Positions 56,933-64,000 of a stretch of 64,000 nucleotides of DNA are shown here, piece by piece (the stretch's first letter is position 1; each line of letters opens with the position of its first letter). Source of the stretch: Diploscapter coronatus (Eukaryota; Nematoda; Chromadorea; Rhabditida; Rhabditidae). A model generated the notes under the pieces. That model was not told the DNA's origin and did not search any database. It worked only from the letters and a program-made list of their open reading frames with translations. Location: contig OZ038422.1 in the NCBI GenBank assembly GCA_964036155.1, positions 60,039,201-60,103,200 of the forward strand. The letters run 5' to 3'. The position numbers and the translations under genes were made by a program.

Positions 56933-59900
56933 ATGGTATATATCGGCATCGATCTGGGCACGACATATTCGTGCGTAGCAATAATTGAAAATGGAGCATG
57001 CAAGATAATTTTTGATGGCGAGGGTAAATTAATTTTGATATATATATGATTTTCAAAGTAACAAATTGTTTAGGGAAAAATTTCCTTCCATCTATAGTTT
57101 CTTTCGGTGACGAAGAAACTCTGGTAGGCAACCTAGCTCTGAATTACCATGATTTATCAAGTGTTCTCTACGGTTAGTTTAACGCTTCTGCTGATCATTT
57201 ATTAGGTAATCTTTTGAAGATTCAAAACGACTCCTTGGATGGAAATTTATGCATAATTTGCCAATTGCGGAGAATCGCTTACTTTGGACATTCAACTTGG
57301 ATACAAGAAAGGTTCGTAACTTATATTTTCAATAGAAACTCATTCGACCTGTTGATGTTATCAGATCATTTCTCCTAAAAATCTATCCCAAATTATAAAC
57401 CGAGGATTTTCTAAAAGTACAAGCATCGATCTAAATTACCCATCTCTTCATAGAATCAAATTCTGATAAAAATGAATAGCTTTGAGAGTTCAAAATCAAA
57501 AGGTAGAGTAGATTTTATTATAGGCCTTACGGTATTTAATTCCGACTAATTTAGGATAAAGTGGGATATGTTTTGAATAAAGGAAAGCCTAATGAAAGAT
57601 TTGTGACGCCCGAAGAGGTTTCTGCTGAAATTTTGAAGAAAATAAAGACCACTGCTGAGGTTCACTATTTTCAATGTTCTGAAAGTTATACTGATTTTAA
57701 TATTAAGTCATATATTGGAAGTCAAGTGACTGGCGCAGTGATCACAATTCCAGCTAATTTTCAAGAAAGTCAAATAGCTGCAACAAAACGAGCTGTTGAA
57801 ATGGCTGGACTGGAATTGAAGCTATTAATTGAAGAGCCAATAGCGGCGGCAGTTGCTTATAATGCTGAAAGGAAATTGGACGATTCAATGATAATGATAT
57901 TCGATTTTGGTGGAGGTAAATGGTTATTTTATTATATAATTTGTTTCATACAATTCATTTATACGCAGCTGAATTAGAAGAACTCTTATGCATTCGACTC
58001 TGAAAAATTTAAACAATATGGTTTAGGAACTCTCGATATTAGCATATGCGAAATAAAGAATGGAAAAGTTACGATTAGGGCTGTAAAAGGAGATGAGCAC
58101 TTAGGTATATTTTTCATACCATGCAAATAATTTTTTTGTATCAGGTGGACAGGATTTCGACAGCATAATTATGAATCATGTTTATGCTGAATATATGCAA
58201 TTATCGAATAATGATATTTTTGCGACTAATCGTTTGGTTAAACGGTTGAGAAACGAATGTAGAAGGGCTAAGGAAGCATTATCTTTTACTGCTTCAACAG
58301 TAAACATTCATGTAAACAGTGAAAAATAAAGCAGTTGTATAATTTTTCCAATTTAGTTGGATATCGATATTGGGCCGGACTTAGATGTAAATTTAACAAA
58401 AGCAAAATTCAACGAACTGTGTAATGGTTTATTCACCAGAGCGATAAATTTAATCGATCAAGCATTAAGGATGGCTCAACTTCATGAAAATGATATTAGT
58501 CACGTGGTATGTTTTATTCAAATCAAATTTTCCAATTTAATTTTTTTTTTAAATTAAATATTTGTATTTAGATTTTGGTGGGTGGATCTACAAGAATTCC
58601 TGCCGTTAAAGAGCTTCTCGAGAGAAAATTCGGACGAGATAAATTGAAGTGCAAAATAAATCCAGATGAAGCGATTGTTTTTGGAGCAGCTAACTTGGCT
58701 GATGCTATTGAAGTAGAAATTATTATACTGTGAATATTTAAACAATATTTTAGAAGAGAAAGAAAATTCCATTGATTAATAATACAATGGCTGAATTATC
58801 CTGGAATAATAATGATTTGCAGATTGGTGGAGACAATTCGCATAAAATTTTATTCTATCGTAAGAAATTATGTTGAAAGCTAAGTAAGAGACCTTGAAAC
58901 GATTCGTAATAATTTAGTTTATTATCGAAATGATGAAATATATGAAGGAAGAATCTGTTTGTTCAATGTATATACCTGCTCAGTCGAAAAGATTGCGAAA
59001 TTTCACACTTGGTATAGATCAGATGAAATAGCAACTACACAGAATAAAGTAAATTCTTATGTTCGTTATTTTGAATAATTTCCCAGATTTCAGATTTTTG
59101 GAATTCGCAACAATAAATCACTTGAAATATATGACTTGAATACTCGACAAGTTTCAAGAGGTCTTATCAACAGATCTATGAATTATCGATTCGAAGAATA
59201 TTACAGGCCCAGATCCTCCTGAATGGCGTGAAGATGCATCTATCGCTTGTTTCAAAGACAAGTTTTATTATTTGGGTGGAAAGGATCTTAAAAGACAATG
59301 GGGAAATACGAATCGAGTTGATGTAAGAAGATCGAATGAAAGTCCATGAAATAATTATTCAGGTTTTAATAGATGGAAAATGGGAAACAGGACCTGCTTT
59401 TCCTCATCCAACTAGATGTGCTCGAACAATAACATGCGATGAAAGCTTATACGGTCACATTATAACATATGCGTTATTGTAATTATGGATATTCAGTTAT
59501 TGATAAATGGTATAGTGATCAGATATATCGATTATCAGACAATGAACAAGAATGGATTGAAATTGGAGAGATTCTAGAGCAACGAGAGTTATTCGGAGCT
59601 GCATCGCTAAATGGAAAAATTTACATAACTGGAGGATACTAGTCGTTAATCTTGTATGATAAATAGCGTATCATTATATATTTAGTGATGGTGATATATT
59701 AAAATCCTGTTTATGTTTCGACCCCTCAATTCCAGTCTACAATAAAATTTTTCGAATCGCTGATATGAATTATACAAGAAAGAATAATTCACTCATTGTC
59801 GCTAACGGGAAATTGTATGTAATCGGAGGGTGAGCTGAGATTTTGCATATCTTTATACGAAATATTTGTTAACTTACAATTAGATTTCAAACACCTTTCT

Positions 59901-61127
59901 GTGAAAATTTTTGCAATTCAATTGAGGAATACGATCCACAAGCGAATAAATGGTGTGAAGTTGGAAAAATTAATCCGGATGAAATTTTATTCTATCGTAA
60001 GAAATTGTTGAAAGCTAAGTAAGAGACTTTGAAACGATCCGGAATAATTTAGTTCATTATCTAAATAATAATAATAATAATAATAATAATAAGGATGAAG
60101 GAAAGATATGCTTGTTCAATTCATCTACCTACTCAGTAGAAGATATTACAAAATTCCACAATTATTATGAACCATATGAAGTAGCAACTACACAGGATAA
60201 GGTAAATTCTTATGTTCGTTATTTTGAATAATTTCCCAGATTTCAGATTTTTGGAATTCGCAACAATCAATCACTTGAAATATATGACTTGAATACTGGA
60301 CAAGTTTCAAGAGGTCTTATCAACAGATCTATGAATTATCGATTCGAAGAATTTTACAGGCCCAGATCCCCCTGAATGGCGTGATGATGCATCTATCGCT
60401 TGTTTCAAAGACAAATTGTATTATTTGGGTGGAAAGGATCCTAAAACAAAAGAAAATACGAATCGAGTTGATGTAAGAAGATCGAATAAAGTCCATGAAA
60501 TAATTTATTCAGGTTTTAATAGGTGGGAAATGGAAAATAGGACTTACATTTCCTCTTCGAATTAGTTGTGCTCAAACAATAATATGCGATGGAATTTTAT
60601 ACGGTCACATTATAGCATATTCATTATTGTAATTATGAGTATTTAGTTATTTATGGACTTCATAGTAAAATGATATATCGATTATCGTATGATGAGCGGA
60701 AATGGACTGAAATAGGAGAGATTGAAGAAGAACGTTGGGATTATGCAGTCGCATCGTTAAATGAAAAATTTTACATAACTGGAGGATACTAGTCGTTAAT
60801 CTTGTATTATAAATAGTGTATCATTATATATTTAGTGGTGTTAATGCATTAAAATCCTGTCTGTGTTTCGATCCCTCAGCTTCAATTAATAGGCGAATTT
60901 CTCGAATCGCTGATATGGATTATGGAAGATTAGGTCATTCGCTCATTGTCGCTGACAGGAAATTGTATGCAATCGGAGGGTGAGCTGAGATTCAGCATAT
61001 CTTTACACGAAATATTTGGTAACTTAGATATCAAGATGATTCTATGAGAGTGCTTTGTAATTCAATCGAGGAATACGATCCACAAACGAATGAATGGCGT
61101 GAAGTCGGACAAGTTAACATAAAATAA
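56933..61127 (+). CDS. Hsp70 ATPase domain fused to two Kelch-repeat modules
   Basis: About 24 exons join in frame to 950 residues. Residues 1-377 (56933-58712) are a complete Hsp70 nucleotide-binding domain: [12 protein letters not shown] (phosphate 1), DSKRLLG with the catalytic Lys, [24 protein letters not shown] (phosphate 2), LGGQDFD and [11 protein letters not shown] (adenosine motif). The interdomain linker and both substrate-binding parts of Hsp70 are missing. A 41-nt intron (58713-58753) leads in frame to [10 protein letters not shown] and then to two tandem modules (about residues 413-681 and 682-950). Each has Kelch-type signatures: [37 protein letters not shown]. Introns in the Kelch part are 38-57 nt. 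If the 58713 intron were not removed, the protein would end at 58733-58735, giving an ATPase-only isoform. A fusion is inferred from frame continuity; a transcript would prove it. Exons are AT-rich, unlike those of BLM and MRE11. Confidence 0.8.
58842..61127 (+). repeat. Tandem duplication of the Kelch module
   Basis: The unit starting at about 58842 recurs at about 59980, an offset near 1138 bp. Exon order, intron positions and intron phases are the same in both copies, and even intron sequences match (for example the gtaagaaatt introns at 58860 and 59997). By eye they are about 85-90 percent alike, and both copies keep an open frame. Confidence 0.85.
60064..60091 (+). repeat. (AAT)n microsatellite inside a coding exon
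   Basis: A trinucleotide run of about nine AAT units, in frame, encodes an asparagine tract in the second Kelch module. The first module has RNDE at the same place, so the run expanded after the duplication. Confidence 0.8.
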
Positions 61128-61637
61128 AGCTTGATTATAATAATCTCAGATTTCATATAGAAATGTTATTCAATAAAATATGAAATAATAGTTTAATTTC
61201 AATGCCCATGATACAGATTAACCCTCGAAAATATTCACTCTGAAGTAAGTTATTCTGGAAAAATCGAAACTTTGCATTTTTTTCACGCATTACACTCATT
61301 TTGAACAGTTTTCTTTATTTCAAAGTTTGACTAGCAAATTCAGGGCTTAAAATTTTCTATTTTTCTTGAAATTTGAAAATTAGTATATTTAGAAAAATTA
61401 TAGCCCCTCTTCTGCTAATTAACGATTAAAAACAACGAAATTCAACAAAACAACGAATTTGAATAAAATTTTCAAAATCAACAAGAAAAAATCACTAAAA
61501 GTTGGAACATTTCACGAATTTTCGATTCATCTGATAATGGGGGAATTTATCAAAGGAGAAACTTTTCCAGAAAAAAGTGGTTTCCAAAATATGTTTTTTT
61601 TTTCAAAAAGGTGAATTTTTCCAAAATGTCTGAAAAA
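61128..61637. other. Intergenic stretch between convergent 3' ends
   Basis: AT-rich. AATAAA at about 61170 may be the polyadenylation signal of the Hsp70-Kelch gene. No other feature seen. Confidence 0.4.
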
Positions 61638-64000
61638 TTATCGAGATGTCTGAATGATTTCCTCCCCGTCGATGATTGTTCGGATTGCCCTTCTCGATGA
61701 GGGCTCATTTGGCAACTTTTTTCCCGACCGGCCGCTTTTTGACATCTCGAATTTCGGCAATGGCTCGTTCAGTAGGGCGTTCAGTCTTTTCTAAAAAAAA
61801 TGTATTACTTCCAAAGCCTTATTTTATCTTTATAATTTTATTTTAGGCAACAAAACCTTATCATCTCAATGACTTTTTCTTTGATTTTTATTCCCGAATT
61901 CCTGTTTTTCTTTCGAGGTTACCAATCTCCCCACTACATTGCTCAATTTATTTTAAGATCGATTTTACCAGTTGAAAAAGTCTCAAATTTTATATTTTCT
62001 TTCAAAAATCCGTTTTTTCAAATCCGCCCCACCTTGATGCTCTTCTCTGTTAGTCGTTTATCTTCCATCTCCTGAGTGTCGTTTTCCCTTTCTCTCGTTC
62101 GTGCATCGTCTTCGTCCAAATCTGCCTCACGGACGATCTTTTCGAACCAGCTCTCTTTCAGGCGGATCTGAAAATGTTCGAAAAATTGATGTTTTGAAAT
62201 TTTTGTTATTGAAGCTCGGAAAAATCTTTTTCTTTTTAATGATTTCTTAAAACATTAATTGTTTTTATTCCAAAAATTCGAAGTTTCCACCCCCACCTTC
62301 TTCCTCTGGTAGTTGACGCGCTCCAACTCGCTGCACGTCTCGACCCGCTCCCTCAAAGTGTCCATCAGCTCGGGGAAGTCGATTTGGAACAGTTTCAGGT
62401 CTTCGGCTGAAATTCGTATTTTTTATTTAAATTTGTTATTACTCTGAAAATAGAAAATATTCGAGAAATTCTAATTTTTCAATGTTTAAATATCGATTTT
62501 CTAAACTTTGCAAAAACTGCACCTCGATTGAGCATCCTGCAGAGTTTTCTGTACAAATCAGCTGATTTCGGGTCGATGAGGAGAATCGATTTTCCGCTGG
62601 CCGAGGCCCTTGCAGTTCTGCCTGATCGGTGGATGTACATCTTGAAATCTTCCATTGTTTCAATTTTTAAACATTTTTTGAACATAATTTGCTTGATGTT
62701 ATTTTCTTTTGTATAAAAGCAAAAAAATTTTATCTTTTTCTTCGAAACCGACCTCAGCCTTAACCGGCACGTTGTAGTGAATCACGTGGTCGACGCCCTT
62801 GATGTCCAGACCCCGAGCGGCGACGTCCGTCGCGATGAGCGTCGAATTCGGGACTTTCGCGAAAGCCTCGATGCTCCGGAGCCGTTGTCGTTGTGCCATA
62901 TCGGCGTGAAGAAGCAGGGGTTCCATTTTGAGCAGCGACAGCAGGTTGTAGAGTCTGAAAAGAGATCGTTTTCTTTCTATAAAAGATATTTTATTTTTAA
63001 AGAAATCATTTTCAAGCATACTAACCTTCTAGCCCCCGTCATGGAGTTTGCGAAAATCAACGTCCTTCCCGGATGTCGAGTCAACAAGTAGATGACTGTG
63101 GTGTCCTGAAATTTCCATTTTCAAAAGGAATTCCAAGTATCGAGCTTCTTAAATTATATTAACTTCTTCACGAAACCATTTTCTCGGACATTATATTATT
63201 CCAAAAATATAATCTTTTCCAGAAGATCATCATAGTTTACATGTTATAAAATTCCATTTTTCAACCTCAGAACAATTTCTTCTTCAAAGTTATTTTGTTC
63301 TAGAGCATCTAGTCTAGAATTTTATTGGTTTAACCCAGCAAATTCTCGTACCTTTTCCAGGAGATTGTCGCAATTGATTCTCGACTCCTGAATGGCGCCT
63401 GCCATGCCGAACTCCTTCGTCACGTCGACCACCTTCTTCTTGCCCTTTCTCAACCCAGCAATTTCGACCAAACGTTCTGGAAAATTCTATTCTAGACAAT
63501 TCGACTTTTTATTAATATCGATTTTGCATTGTAAAAATTCGGTGTTGCTCAATTTTCATTTTTGTTCATTTATTCTTTTCTAGCATTTTGCACCTTCAAA
63601 ACTTTTCAAGACTTACGAATTTTCTCCTTCGTAGATAACTTCTTGTTTTCGTCTCCCTTTTTCTTCAGATTCGGGGTGACGAAAGTCAGTGTAGCCGAGA
63701 AGACCATGGTTTGAAGTTGAGATTTATCAGCGTGCAGTTTGATGTACTCCAAAATCTGCGCGAGCTCCTCGAAATGATTGTCCTCGACCATTCGGTCCAT
63801 CTCGTCGATCACCAGGCATTGGAGGGCGGAAAAGTCCTAAAAGAGTTGATTTTTGTCTAGATTTTGAAAATTTTAAAAATTGATCTTTTTCCTTTCAACA
63901 AATTGCTGGTTTTCCTATTGTTTTGTGGTTTTGAAATTTTATTTATTTTTTTTAAATCTAAGCGAACTAACCTTTAGATACGACCCCTTCTCAGCGGATT
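61638..64000 (-). CDS. DEAD-box RNA helicase, DDX24/Mak5 type (3' part)
   Basis: The gene runs out of the window at 64000, so the N-terminus and the Q and Walker A motifs are not seen. Exons in view: about 63972-64000 (SAEKGSYLK), about 63618-63838, about 63352-63478, about 63025-63105, about 62753-62955, about 62523-62660, about 62296-62407, about 62035-62169 and 61638-61790. The Walker B-type motif is CLVIDEMDRMVEDNHF (DEMD in place of DEAD), followed by MVFSATLTFV (motif III), TLIFANSM, LHADMAQRQRLRSIEAF, TLIATDVAARGLDI (motif V) and YIHRSGRTARA (motif VI). The 'RMVE.NHF' and 'QRQRLRSIE.F' contexts resemble DDX24, which acts in large ribosomal subunit assembly. The C-terminus is rich in Lys/Arg/Ser. 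The exon at 62523-62660 could alternatively begin at an AAG acceptor just before MYIHRSGRTAR, which would restore the usual spacing. Confidence 0.9.

Noticed and set aside
59161..59206. Stop codon breaking the Kelch frame near 59220
   Set aside because: A 46-nt intron (GTCTTAT...TTACAG) removes it and restores the frame; the same intron exists at 60314-60359 in the second module.

Overview
The window looks like nuclear genomic DNA of a rhabditid-type nematode. Genes are split into many short exons joined by small AT-rich introns with GT donors and (T)TTCAG-type acceptors. Several start codons lie only 2-8 nt behind an unpaired acceptor, as expected for spliced-leader trans-splicing. The recognisable genes are animal housekeeping genes or nematode families. 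There are no operons of bacterial type, no CRISPR array, no rRNA and no intact tRNA.

Layout. 1-1374 is a near-identical copy of the last exons of the RecQ/BLM helicase gene, whose full copy lies at 16725-25983. 1375-12100 is a repeat-rich, apparently gene-free zone of foldback elements, tRNA-headed repeats and degraded repeat units. 12155-14958 is a C-type lectin gene whose last codons come from a small transposon. 16725-25983 (BLM/him-6, minus) and 26660-27836 (survivin/bir-1, minus) are in tandem. 28290-28472 is a Tc/mariner remnant and 28709-29548 a small secreted protein. 31492-39867 holds three seven-transmembrane chemoreceptor-like genes (minus), two of them clear paralogues. 40532-42194 encodes a proline-rich single-pass membrane protein whose intron carries a foldback element and a fresh tRNA-derived SINE. 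43943-44578 is a small membrane protein, followed by two small inverted-repeat elements. 46102-50956 is MRE11. 51648-54791 is a membrane-anchored histidine acid phosphatase (minus). 56933-61127 is an unusual gene, and 61638 to the window end is the 3' part of a DDX24/Mak5-type DEAD-box helicase (minus).

The most interesting object is the gene at 56933-61127. Its first exons encode a complete Hsp70 nucleotide-binding domain with the ATPase residues in place. The Hsp70 substrate-binding half is absent. Through short introns and an unbroken reading frame it runs into two tandem copies of a Kelch-type beta-propeller module. By my exon model it is 950 residues. I know of no described Hsp70-Kelch architecture; that is recall, not a database search.

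Functional links. BLM and MRE11 both act in double-strand-break repair and meiotic recombination, and survivin acts in chromosome segregation. They are separate transcription units here, and I would not infer a shared pathway cassette from position. The membrane receptors and the lectin are typical fast-evolving nematode environmental-sensing and immunity genes, and they sit in the repeat-rich parts of the window.
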